DNA of 7,740 bases from Frankiales bacterium (GTDB lineage Bacteria; Actinomycetota; Actinomycetes; Mycobacteriales; Jatrophihabitantaceae), in assembly GCA_025963265.1 (NCBI GenBank), contig JAOPUY010000346.1, forward strand, positions 1 to 7,740, given 5' to 3'. Under the pieces are notes generated by a model. It did no database searches. It had not been told where the DNA came from and saw only the letters and a list, made by a program, of their open reading frames with translations. This document shows, in pieces, positions 1-5,567 of the stretch. A program made the position numbers and the translations under genes. Numbering within the stretch: position 1 is the stretch's first letter; each line of letters begins with the position of its first letter.

Positions 1-1012
1 GTTGTTCGGCGGCCTCTTGATGCTCGCATCGGTGATCGGCTTGTACGTCACCGCGGGCACGAGCAGCTTCGCCTTCAGCGACCTCATCGGCAAGGTGCCC
101 GACAGCCCGAGCCAGAAGTTGCTGTTCCTCGGTTTCTTCATCGCCTTCGCGATCAAGGCGCCGCTGGTGCCCTTCCACACCTGGCTGCCCGACGCCGGCG
201 CCGAGGCCCCGGCCGGCGGCGCCGCCCTGCTGGTCGGCGTGCTCGACAAGGTCGGCACCTTCGGCTTCCTGCGCTACTGCCTGCCGTTGTTCCCGCAGGC
301 CTCGCGTTACTTCGCCACCCCGATCCTGATCCTGTCGGTGATCGGGATCCTCTACGCCGCGTTCCTGGCCATGGGGCAGCGCGACCTCAAGCGACTGGTC
401 TCCTACACCTCGATCGCCCACTTCGGTTTTATCGGGATCGGCATCTTCGCCTTCACCACCCAGGGCGGCACCGGCGCGGTGCTCTACATGGTCAACCACG
501 GCCTGTCCACGGGGCTGCTGTTCATCGTCGTCGGGTTCCTGGTCTCGCGAGGCAAGAGCCGCCTGATCACCGACTACGGAGGCACGGCCAAAGTGACGCC
601 GAGGTTGGCCGGGGTCTTCCTGATCGCGGGTCTGGCGGCGCTGGCGCTGCCGGGGCTGAGCACCTTCATCTCCGAGTTCCTGACGCTGGTCGGCACCTTC
701 ACCCGGCATAAGGCGATCGCCATCGTCGCGACGAGCGGCATCATCCTGGCCGCGCTCTACGTGCTGCTGGTCTACCAACGGACCATGCAGGGCCCGGTGA
801 AGGAGAAGGTCGCCGGATTCAAGGACCTCAACGCCCGGGAGATCCTCGCGGTCGCGCCCTTGATCGCGCTGATCTTCGTCCTCGGCGTCTACCCGAAGCC
901 GGTGATCGACATCATCAACCCGGCCGTCAAGGCGACGCTGCAGGACGTCGGCAAGTCCGATCCCGTTCCGGCGATCCCTCAGACCGCAGCCCAGCCCGGA
1001 GGACACAAGTGA
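1..1012 (+). CDS. nuoM: NADH-quinone oxidoreductase subunit M (complex I), 5' end outside window
   Basis: This is the C-terminal part (about 336 residues, reading frame from base 2) of the membrane-embedded antiporter-like subunit NuoM of proton-pumping NADH:quinone oxidoreductase. The family is about 500-530 residues long, so roughly 180 N-terminal residues lie upstream of the window. Visible functional residues, numbered from the window edge: K52 in FAIKAPLVPFHTWLPDA (the TM7 lysine), K83 in LDKVGTFGF (the TM8 lysine), and E225 in FISEF (the TM12 glutamate that replaces lysine in NuoM). Their spacing (31 and 142 residues) matches E. coli NuoM K234, K265 and E407, which identifies it as NuoM rather than NuoL or NuoN. 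The remainder is alternating hydrophobic helices with a short hydrophilic tail ending GGHK. The stop overlaps the nuoN start as GTGA. The apparent start at base 2 (TTG) is only the window edge. Confidence 0.97.
   Translation, partial: LFGGLLMLASVIGLYVTAGTSSFAFSDLIGKVPDSPSQKLLFLGFFIAFAIKAPLVPFHTWLPDAGAEAPAGGAALLVGVLDKVGTFGFLRYCLPLFPQASRYFATPILILSVIGILYAAFLAMGQRDLKRLVSYTSIAHFGFIGIGIFAFTTQGGTGAVLYMVNHGLSTGLLFIVVGFLVSRGKSRLITDYGGTAKVTPRLAGVFLIAGLAALALPGLSTFISEFLTLVGTFTRHKAIAIVATSGIILAALYVLLVYQRTMQGPVKEKVAGFKDLNAREILAVAPLIALIFVLGVYPKPVIDIINPAVKATLQDVGKSDPVPAIPQTAAQPGGHK
998..1003 (+). promoter_or_regulatory. Shine-Dalgarno site for nuoN
   Basis: GGAGGA lies inside the last codons of nuoM, five bases before the GTG at 1009. 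This near-perfect ribosome binding site fixes the nuoN start and, with the GTGA overlap, suggests translational coupling of nuoM and nuoN. Confidence 0.85.
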
Positions 1013-2574
1013 GCTCGCTGACCGTACTCGCGGCTGTACCCGGCGAAACGGCCTTCCATCAGCCGACGATCAGCTACGCGTCGATGGCGCCGATCCTGAT
1101 CGTGCTGGGGGTCGCCCTCGTGGGTGTCTTGGTCGAGGCCGCGCTGCCGCGGGCGCAGCGGTTCAACGTCCAACTGGGTCTGACGTTGGCCGGGCTGGCC
1201 GCCGCGTTCATCGACCTGATCACGATTCGCGGGCATTCCACGGTGACCATCGGCGGCGCGTTGTCGATCGATAGCACCACGTTGTTCATCCAGGGCACCA
1301 TTCTGGTGCTGGCCGCGATGTCGGTGCTGCTGACGGCCGAGCGCGGCCTGGAGACGGGCGGCGCGATCGTGGCCCAGGCGGCCGTGGTCATCGGCTCGCC
1401 GGCGGATCGACGGCTGGCCACCAGCGAGCGCGTGCAAACCGAGGTCTTTCCGCTGCTGATGTTCGCCGTGGGCGGCATGATGGTCTTCCCCGCGGCCAAC
1501 AACCTGCTGCTGATGTTCGTCGCCCTGGAAGTGTTCTCGCTGCCGCTATACCTGTTGGCCGGCCTGGCCCGGCGCCGTCGGCTGCTCAGCCAGGAAGCCG
1601 CGATCAAGTACTTCCTGCTCGGCGCCTTCGCCTCGGCCTACTTCCTCTACGGCCTGGCCCTGCTCTACGGCTACGCGAACTCGGTCGACCTGCCCCAGAT
1701 CCTGGTCGCGCAGAGCACCTCGACCAATTCCGACACCCTGCTCTACCTCGGCTTCGGCATGCTGCTGGTCGGCTTGCTCTTCAAGGCGGGCATCGCGCCT
1801 TTCCACTCCTGGACGCCCGACGTCTATCAGGGCTCGCCCACTCCGATCACCGCGTTCATGGCCTCCTGCACCAAGATCGCCGCGTTCGGCGCGATCGCCC
1901 GGGTGCTCTACGTCGGGTTCTTCGCCAGCTCCTGGAACTGGCGGCCGATCATCTGGGCGGTAGCCATCGCCTCGATCGTGGTCGGCGCCGTGTTCGGCCT
2001 CACCCAGACCGACGTCAAGCGGATCCTGGCCTACTCCTCGATCGCGCACGCCGGCTTCATCCTCATCGGGCTGATCTCGATCGACAAGGCGGGCCTGTCG
2101 GCCGTCCTGTTCTACATGGCCGCCTACGGGCTGACCACGGTCGCCGCGTTCGGCCTGGTCTCACTGGTGCGCGACTCGAACGGCGAGGCGACTCACCTGT
2201 CGCAGTGGTCGGGGCTGGCCAAGCGCTCGCCGCTGTTCGCGGCCACCTTCGCGTTCCTGCTGCTGGCCTTCGCCGGCATCCCGCTGACCAGCGGCTTCAT
2301 CGGGAAGTTCGTGGTCTTCCGGGCCGCGTACCACACCGCGGCGCCGCTGGTCGTGATCGCGCTGATCGGCTCGGCCGTGGCCGCGTTCTTCTACCTGCGC
2401 ATCGTCGTGATGATGTTCTTCGCCGAGGCGGCCGAGGACGGTCCGACCGTCACCATCCCGTCCGCGCTGTCGACGATCGCCATCACCGTCGGCGTCGCGG
2501 GCACCCTCTTCCTGGGAGTCTTCCCGCAGCCGTTGCTCGACCTGGCGAACAACGCGGCTAAGCTTCGCGGGTGA
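1009..2574 (+). CDS. nuoN: NADH-quinone oxidoreductase subunit N (complex I)
   Basis: Complete 521-residue NuoN, the third antiporter-like, proton-translocating membrane subunit of complex I. It lies next to NuoM in the membrane arm. Charged residues of the proton path are recognisable: E174 in VALEVFSLPLYLL (TM5), K259 in GLLFKAGIAPFHSWTPD (TM7), K289 in CTKIAAFG (TM8) and K433 in GFIGKF (TM12). The spacing parallels E. coli NuoN E133, K217, K247 and K395. The WTPDVYQGSPTP segment at 268-279 is typical of NuoN. Length is slightly above the E. coli protein, with a longer polar loop around residues 111-145, which I read as ordinary for actinobacteria. The GTG start is supported by GGAGGA five bases upstream and overlaps the nuoM stop. 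The TGA stop overlaps the GTG of the polyprenyl synthase gene. Neighbours place it at the end of the nuo operon. Confidence 0.97.
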   Translation: MSSLTVLAAVPGETAFHQPTISYASMAPILIVLGVALVGVLVEAALPRAQRFNVQLGLTLAGLAAAFIDLITIRGHSTVTIGGALSIDSTTLFIQGTILVLAAMSVLLTAERGLETGGAIVAQAAVVIGSPADRRLATSERVQTEVFPLLMFAVGGMMVFPAANNLLLMFVALEVFSLPLYLLAGLARRRRLLSQEAAIKYFLLGAFASAYFLYGLALLYGYANSVDLPQILVAQSTSTNSDTLLYLGFGMLLVGLLFKAGIAPFHSWTPDVYQGSPTPITAFMASCTKIAAFGAIARVLYVGFFASSWNWRPIIWAVAIASIVVGAVFGLTQTDVKRILAYSSIAHAGFILIGLISIDKAGLSAVLFYMAAYGLTTVAAFGLVSLVRDSNGEATHLSQWSGLAKRSPLFAATFAFLLLAFAGIPLTSGFIGKFVVFRAAYHTAAPLVVIALIGSAVAAFFYLRIVVMMFFAEAAEDGPTVTIPSALSTIAITVGVAGTLFLGVFPQPLLDLANNAAKLRG

Positions 2575-3578
2575 CCGCATCCTCCCCCCTGGTCGCCGTC
2601 GGCATCGAGTTTGCCGACGATGAGCTGGAGGCCTCCGTGCGCGCCGGGCTGGACGCCGTAGAAGTCGAGTTGCTCGCCTCGGTGCACTCGGAGGACGACT
2701 TCGTGTCCGAGGTCGCCAAGCACCTGGTGGACGCCGGCGGCAAGCGGTTCCGCCCGTTGCTCACGCTGCTCGCGGCCCAATTCGGCGAGCCGGACCGGCC
2801 GGAGGTCATCTCCTCAGCGGTGGTCTGCGAGCTGACGCACCTGGCCACGCTGTATCACGACGACGTGATGGATGAGGCTGCGGTGCGCCGAGGCGCGGAG
2901 TCGGCCAACATCCGTTGGGGCAACTCAGTGGCCATTCTGACCGGTGATTTCCTGTTCGCGCGGGCCTCCGACATCCTGGCTGATCTCGGGCCGGAGGCGG
3001 TCCGCACCCAAGCGCGCTGCTTCGAGCGGCTGGTGACTGGCCAGATCCGGGAGACGGTGGGCCCGAAGCCGGGAGTGGACCACATCCAGCACTACCTGGC
3101 GGTGCTGTCGGAGAAGACCGGGTCGCTGATCGCCACCTCCGCCGAGTTCGGCGCTCGTTTCGCCGGCCTGGAGGACCACCTGGTCGCCGCGCTTAGCTCC
3201 TACGGCGAGCAGATCGGCATCGCCTTCCAGATCTCCGACGACATCATCGACATCGTCTCCGAGACCGGCGAGTCGGGTAAAACCCCCGGAACCGATCTGC
3301 GGGAGGGCGTTCAGACGCTGCCGGCGCTCTACGCCTTGCAGGACGCCAGTCCGGCCGGCGCTCGGCTGCGCGAGCTGGTGAGCCGACCGTTGACCGATGA
3401 CGCCGAACACGCCGAGGCCCTGGATTTGCTGCGGTCCTCGCCCGCCTTGGAACTGGCCCGGGAGACGACCCGGTCCTACGCCGAGGCGGCCCGGGCCTGC
3501 CTGGGCGACCTGCCTGCGGCGCCGGCCCGCGACGCGCTGGAGGCGTTGGCTGATCTCGTGGTCTCGCGGACCGGCTGA
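2571..3578 (+). CDS. Long-chain polyprenyl diphosphate synthase (probable menaquinone side chain)
   Basis: A 335-residue trans-isoprenyl diphosphate synthase that condenses isopentenyl diphosphate onto an allylic primer. Motifs in order: GGKRFRP at 56-62 (IPP binding), first Asp-rich motif DDVMD at 97-101, KTG at 182-184, second Asp-rich motif DDIID at 223-227, and GKTPGTDLREG at 236-246 followed by TLP. All catalytic aspartates are intact. The fifth residue before the first motif is a small alanine (A92), which in this family goes with medium or long products rather than C15. This is the actinobacterial GrcC/HepT-like group. The GTG start overlaps the nuoN stop as GTGA and has no strong Shine-Dalgarno site of its own, so it is probably translated by coupling from nuoN. 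Co-transcription with complex I suggests that it makes the menaquinone tail. Exact chain length cannot be read from sequence. An octaprenyl or other C35-C50 product is equally possible. Confidence 0.9.
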   Translation: MTASSPLVAVGIEFADDELEASVRAGLDAVEVELLASVHSEDDFVSEVAKHLVDAGGKRFRPLLTLLAAQFGEPDRPEVISSAVVCELTHLATLYHDDVMDEAAVRRGAESANIRWGNSVAILTGDFLFARASDILADLGPEAVRTQARCFERLVTGQIRETVGPKPGVDHIQHYLAVLSEKTGSLIATSAEFGARFAGLEDHLVAALSSYGEQIGIAFQISDDIIDIVSETGESGKTPGTDLREGVQTLPALYALQDASPAGARLRELVSRPLTDDAEHAEALDLLRSSPALELARETTRSYAEAARACLGDLPAAPARDALEALADLVVSRTG

Positions 3579-3609
3579 GAATCTGCTGTCGGCCGCGCTG
3601 CTGCTCAGC
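3574..3609 (+). other. Weak stem-loop at the end of the nuo-polyprenyl synthase operon
   Basis: GCTGAG (3574-3579, including the TGA stop) can pair with CTCAGC (3604-3609) across a 24-base loop. A smaller alternative pairs CGCTG (3596-3600) with CAGCG (3606-3610). No T-tract follows, so a role as terminator is doubtful. Strong promoter-like sequence starts just downstream. Confidence 0.2.
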
Positions 3610-3619
3610 GACCGCCCAC

Positions 3620-3668
3620 GAAGTTACGGTACCGTAGGTTACGTGCTAACCTACGGTACCGTAGGTTA
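3620..3668. promoter_or_regulatory. Double palindromic operator upstream of the desaturase
   Basis: Two copies of the palindromic core TACGGTACCGTA sit at 3625-3636 and 3652-3663, with centres 27 bp apart. The downstream site extends to a perfect 22-bp palindrome at 3647-3668, whose flanks are TAACC and GGTTA. The upstream site over 3620-3641 matches it at 19 of 22 positions, with mismatches only in the left flank. The block is also a 17-bp direct repeat (3625-3641 and 3652-3668) and a 17-bp inverted repeat (3625-3641 with 3647-3663, 5-base spacer CGTGC). The form and length fit operators of TetR-family fatty-acid regulators. MadR, which controls desA1 and desA2 in mycobacteria, is a precedent for such control of this enzyme family. 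I cannot confirm from here that this motif equals the MadR operator. The regulator gene is not in the window. Confidence 0.8.
3639..3667 (+). promoter_or_regulatory. Candidate desaturase promoter overlapping the operator
   Basis: A possible -35 TTACGT (3639-3644) and -10 TAGGTT (3662-3667) are separated by 17 bp. They would start transcription around 3674, just before the ribosome binding site. The downstream palindrome covers the spacer and -10, so a bound repressor would block RNA polymerase. The boxes are imperfect matches to consensus, and the assignment rests mainly on spacing and position. Confidence 0.4.
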
Positions 3669-3678
3669 GTGAGCCGTT

Positions 3679-3685
3679 GGGAGAG
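3679..3685 (+). promoter_or_regulatory. Shine-Dalgarno site that decides the desaturase start
   Basis: GGGAGAG is six bases before the ATG at 3692. This favours the ATG over an in-frame TTG at 3677, which would begin two bases before this site and has no ribosome binding site of its own. Confidence 0.75.
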
Positions 3686-3691
3686 TTGACT

Positions 3692-4654
3692 ATGTCGATT
3701 GCTGCAAGCCGGATTCCGACCGGCTACGAGGGTTCGCAGCTGCGGTTGCTGAACGAGCTCGAGCCGGTCGTCGAGGAGAACCTCGTCCGCCACCTCAACG
3801 TGGCCAAGGCCTGGATGCCCCACGACTACGTGCCGTGGAGCCGAGGACGCGACTTCGCGTTTCTGGGCGGCGAAGACTGGCAGCCCGAGGATTCGCCGTT
3901 GGACGCGGTGGCTCAGACGGCAATGGTGGTCAACCTGCTGACCGAAGACAACCTGCCCTCCTATCACCGCGAGATCGCCACCCGGTTCTCGCGCGATGGC
4001 GCGTGGGGGACCTGGGTCGGCCAGTGGACGGCCGAGGAAGGCCGTCACGGCGTTGCCCTGCGCGACTACCTGGTGGTCACCCGCGGCGTGGACCCGGTCC
4101 GCCTCGAGGAACTGCGGATGATGCACATGACCGCCGGTTACGACTCGGGCGACAAGACGGCGCTGCAGGCCGTGGCCTACGTGTCCTTCCAGGAGTTGGC
4201 CACGCGGGTGTCCCACCGCAACACCGGCAAGGCCTCGGGCTGCCCGCTGGCCGAGCAGTTGCTGCAGCGGGTGGCCCTCGATGAGAACCTGCATATGGTC
4301 TTCTACCGCAACATCATGGCGGCCGCGCTGGACATCGATCCGGATCTGGCGATGGCCGCTATCCGCGACGAGGTCGTCAACTTCCAGATGCCCGGGATGG
4401 GCATGCCGGACTACACCCGGAACTCGGTCATCATCGCCAAGGCCGGCATCTACGACCTGCGCCTGCACCACGACTCGGTCATCCAGCCGGTGCTGAAGTT
4501 CTGGCGCATCTTCGAGCGCACCGACTTCGGGCCGGCGGGCGAGCAGGCGCGGGAGGACCTTGCCCGCTTCCTCGTCGGGCTCGACGCGCAAGCCTGCCGC
4601 TTCGTCGAGCAGCGGGACCGGCTCCGCGCTCGCCAGGTCGCACGGGCGTCCTAA
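3692..4654 (+). CDS. desA: Acyl-ACP desaturase, soluble di-iron (DesA family)
   Basis: A 320-residue ferritin-like fatty acyl-[acyl carrier protein] desaturase. Enzymes of this family use a di-iron centre, O2 and reduced ferredoxin to insert a double bond in an ACP-bound acyl chain in the cytosol. All six iron ligands of the plant stearoyl-ACP desaturase are present by motif: E85 (TEDNLP), E116 and H119 (WTAEEGRHG), E168 (FQELATRVSH), E198 and H201 (LDENLH). No transmembrane segment is visible, as expected for the soluble class. Length is close to mycobacterial DesA1 and longer than DesA2. In mycobacteria the paralogues act on mycolate precursors. Without other mycolate genes here, the substrate could equally be ordinary C16-C18 acyl-ACP. 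The ATG at 3692 is preferred to an upstream TTG because of the ribosome binding site. The gene follows a double palindromic operator and has its own candidate promoter, so it is probably regulated apart from the nuo operon. Confidence 0.93.
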   Translation: MSIAASRIPTGYEGSQLRLLNELEPVVEENLVRHLNVAKAWMPHDYVPWSRGRDFAFLGGEDWQPEDSPLDAVAQTAMVVNLLTEDNLPSYHREIATRFSRDGAWGTWVGQWTAEEGRHGVALRDYLVVTRGVDPVRLEELRMMHMTAGYDSGDKTALQAVAYVSFQELATRVSHRNTGKASGCPLAEQLLQRVALDENLHMVFYRNIMAAALDIDPDLAMAAIRDEVVNFQMPGMGMPDYTRNSVIIAKAGIYDLRLHHDSVIQPVLKFWRIFERTDFGPAGEQAREDLARFLVGLDAQACRFVEQRDRLRARQVARAS

Positions 4655-4662
4655 CCAAGCAC

Positions 4663-4699
4663 GGACACTCTATGTAGACATTTTGATTACAGAGAGTCC
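4663..4699 (+). other. Imperfect inverted repeat between desaturase and secreted-protein gene
   Basis: GGACACTCT (4663-4671) pairs at eight of nine positions with AGAGAGTCC (4691-4699) across a 19-base AT-rich loop. It could be a weak stop signal for the desaturase transcript or a protein-binding site before the next gene. No T-tract follows. Confidence 0.25.
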
Positions 4700-4725
4700 T
4701 CAAGCGCGTAAAAATTGTGTAGGAT
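4683..4725 (+). promoter_or_regulatory. AT-rich candidate promoter of the secreted-protein gene
   Basis: This gap is markedly more AT-rich than its surroundings. Possible elements are TTGATT (4683-4688) as -35, TAAAAA (4709-4714) as -10 with a long 20-bp spacer, or TAGGAT (4720-4725) as -10. The last would place the transcription start at about 4732, the GTG itself, giving a leaderless message, which is common in actinobacteria. AGGA at 4721-4724 could instead serve as a weak ribosome binding site. Confidence 0.35.
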
Positions 4726-4731
4726 TCAGCG

Positions 4732-5475
4732 GTGACTTCCGTTCGCCGCCGCTTGTTCGCCGTCTGCCTCGGCATCGGGCTAGGCGCGGCCGCCTTGATC
4801 GGCGCCGGATCGGCCGAGGCCGCCCCGGCGCCGAGTCATTCCTGTGGTCACAACAACAGCAACAGCGACGCCGCGCACCCGCATCGGTCGACCCGCGGCC
4901 CGGGTGGTCACGGCCGAAAGCATCCGGTCGCCAAGCATCAGCGGGGCGCTGACAAGGCAACCGATCAGCCGGCTGGCTCGGCGAAGTCCGGACGCCCAGC
5001 CCCCAGCACGAACCCGGTGGCCAGCGCCCCGGCGACCCCGAGCGTCCGGGTGAGCTCGCCGGCGAGCACGGCGCCGCTGAAGGTCGCGGCTGACCCGATG
5101 CCCACGGCGAACCTCGTTCCGGCCTCGGCTCAGACGCTGCTCGCCCGGGTCAGCGGGGGTCCAGCGCCGAGCGCGGCGACCTCAGCGCCGGCCGCTGGCG
5201 CACTCGCCGCGCCCGCAGCGGTTACCGCGACCAGCGCGGCGCCGGCTTCAGCGGCGCCCAGCGCAACCGCTGGCTCTGCTTCGCCGGCTGGCACGTCCCA
5301 CTCGGCCCGGCCCGCTCGGCCGTCCGCGTCCAAGCCGCCGGTGGCCATCGCGGGTCTGCCGATCCGCATCGCCTTGCTCAGCGGCGGGGTGTCCGGTGCG
5401 ATCGGCGTCTACCTGGCCGGGCTCATCCTGCTGCTCGGCGCCGGCTCAGTGTTCGGCCTCACCCGCCGCCGCTAG
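4732..5475 (+). CDS. Secreted His-rich, Ala/Pro/Ser-rich protein with C-terminal membrane anchor; function unknown
   Basis: A 247-residue exported protein that I do not recognise as a named family. Residues 1-30 form a Sec signal peptide: RRR at 5-7, a hydrophobic core, and an AEA|AP signal peptidase I site after residue 30. The mature N terminus is polar and histidine-rich: H36, C38, H40, H49, H51, H60, H64 and H69, all within 34 residues, which could bind metal ions. Residues 77-205 are a low-complexity, probably disordered Ala/Pro/Ser/Thr stretch. Residues 213-243 are a Gly/Leu/Ala transmembrane helix, followed by the basic tail RRR. The plan of signal peptide, wall-spanning linker, helix and positive tail resembles sortase substrates, but there is no LPxTG-type motif. 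It is more likely a single-pass protein held in the membrane with its His-rich head outside. The GTG start gives a perfect signal peptide. It converges on korB. Its stop codon lies inside a GC-rich hairpin and a repeat unit. Confidence 0.75.
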   Translation: MTSVRRRLFAVCLGIGLGAAALIGAGSAEAAPAPSHSCGHNNSNSDAAHPHRSTRGPGGHGRKHPVAKHQRGADKATDQPAGSAKSGRPAPSTNPVASAPATPSVRVSSPASTAPLKVAADPMPTANLVPASAQTLLARVSGGPAPSAATSAPAAGALAAPAAVTATSAAPASAAPSATAGSASPAGTSHSARPARPSASKPPVAIAGLPIRIALLSGGVSGAIGVYLAGLILLLGAGSVFGLTRRR

Positions 5476-5480
5476 GCGGC
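5465..5480. terminator. GC-rich hairpin over the stop codon of the secreted-protein gene
   Basis: GCCGCC (5465-5470) and GGCGGC (5475-5480) form a perfect 6-bp stem with loop GCTA. The TAG stop lies at the loop/stem junction. There is no T-tract, but short GC-rich stems at convergent gene ends are common terminator candidates in high-GC actinobacteria. It would work for either strand. Confidence 0.35.
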
Positions 5481-5567
5481 TTGCGGCCGGCGGTTGACCC
5501 GCTAGGCGAGATGACCCCCGCTCGGCTAGCCCCCGCTTAGGCGATGATCCCCGCTAGGCGATGACCC
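5469..5567. repeat. Degenerate short tandem repeat between convergent genes
   Basis: The 10-mer CCGCTAGGCG occurs exactly at 5469-5478, 5499-5508 and 5551-5560, with variants at 5518-5527 (CCGCTCGGCT) and 5533-5543 (CCGCTTAGGCG). From 5498 on, the units start at 5498, 5517, 5532 and 5550, a period of 15-19 bp. Most continue with GATGACCC or a close variant. The last unit (5550-5567) encodes the korB end, Val-Ile-Ala-stop, so the array looks like decayed duplications of the korB 3' terminus. The first copy contains the stop codon of the secreted-protein gene. Confidence 0.7.
5501..5530. terminator. Candidate bidirectional terminator hairpin
   Basis: GCTAGGCGAG (5501-5510) pairs with CTCGGCTAGC (5521-5530) at nine of ten positions, with one G-G mismatch and a 10-base loop. 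It is built from two neighbouring repeat units and lies midway in the tail-to-tail gap, where it could stop transcripts from both strands. No T-tract is present on either side. Confidence 0.4.

Noticed and set aside
3620..3668. Transposon ends or a recombinase attachment site
   Set aside because: No transposase or integrase gene is nearby, there is no target duplication, and the position directly before a ribosome binding site fits an operator better.
3397..3669. Plus-strand frame ending in a repeated YGTVGYVLTYGTVG peptide
   Set aside because: The peptide repeat is only the translation of the direct repeat in the operator. The frame overlaps the polyprenyl synthase and is Arg/Pro/Trp-rich out-of-frame sequence.
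3677..3691. TTG at 3677 as start of the desaturase, adding five residues
   Set aside because: The Shine-Dalgarno GGGAGAG begins at 3679, within that extension, and is ideally placed for the ATG at 3692.
3605..4591. Minus-strand open frame (328 codons) opposite the desaturase
   Set aside because: The plus-strand desaturase has all six iron ligands. The antisense frame has no motif and its end includes the palindromic operator, giving repetitive translation.
4825..4860. Lipoprotein lipobox at C38 of the secreted protein
   Set aside because: The residues before the cysteine (SHS) do not match the L-[AS]-[GA]-C pattern, and C38 lies beyond the AEA cleavage site.
5469..5567. CRISPR-like array
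   Set aside because: Units are only 15-19 bp with no unique spacers between them, so this is a degenerate tandem repeat, not a repeat-spacer array.
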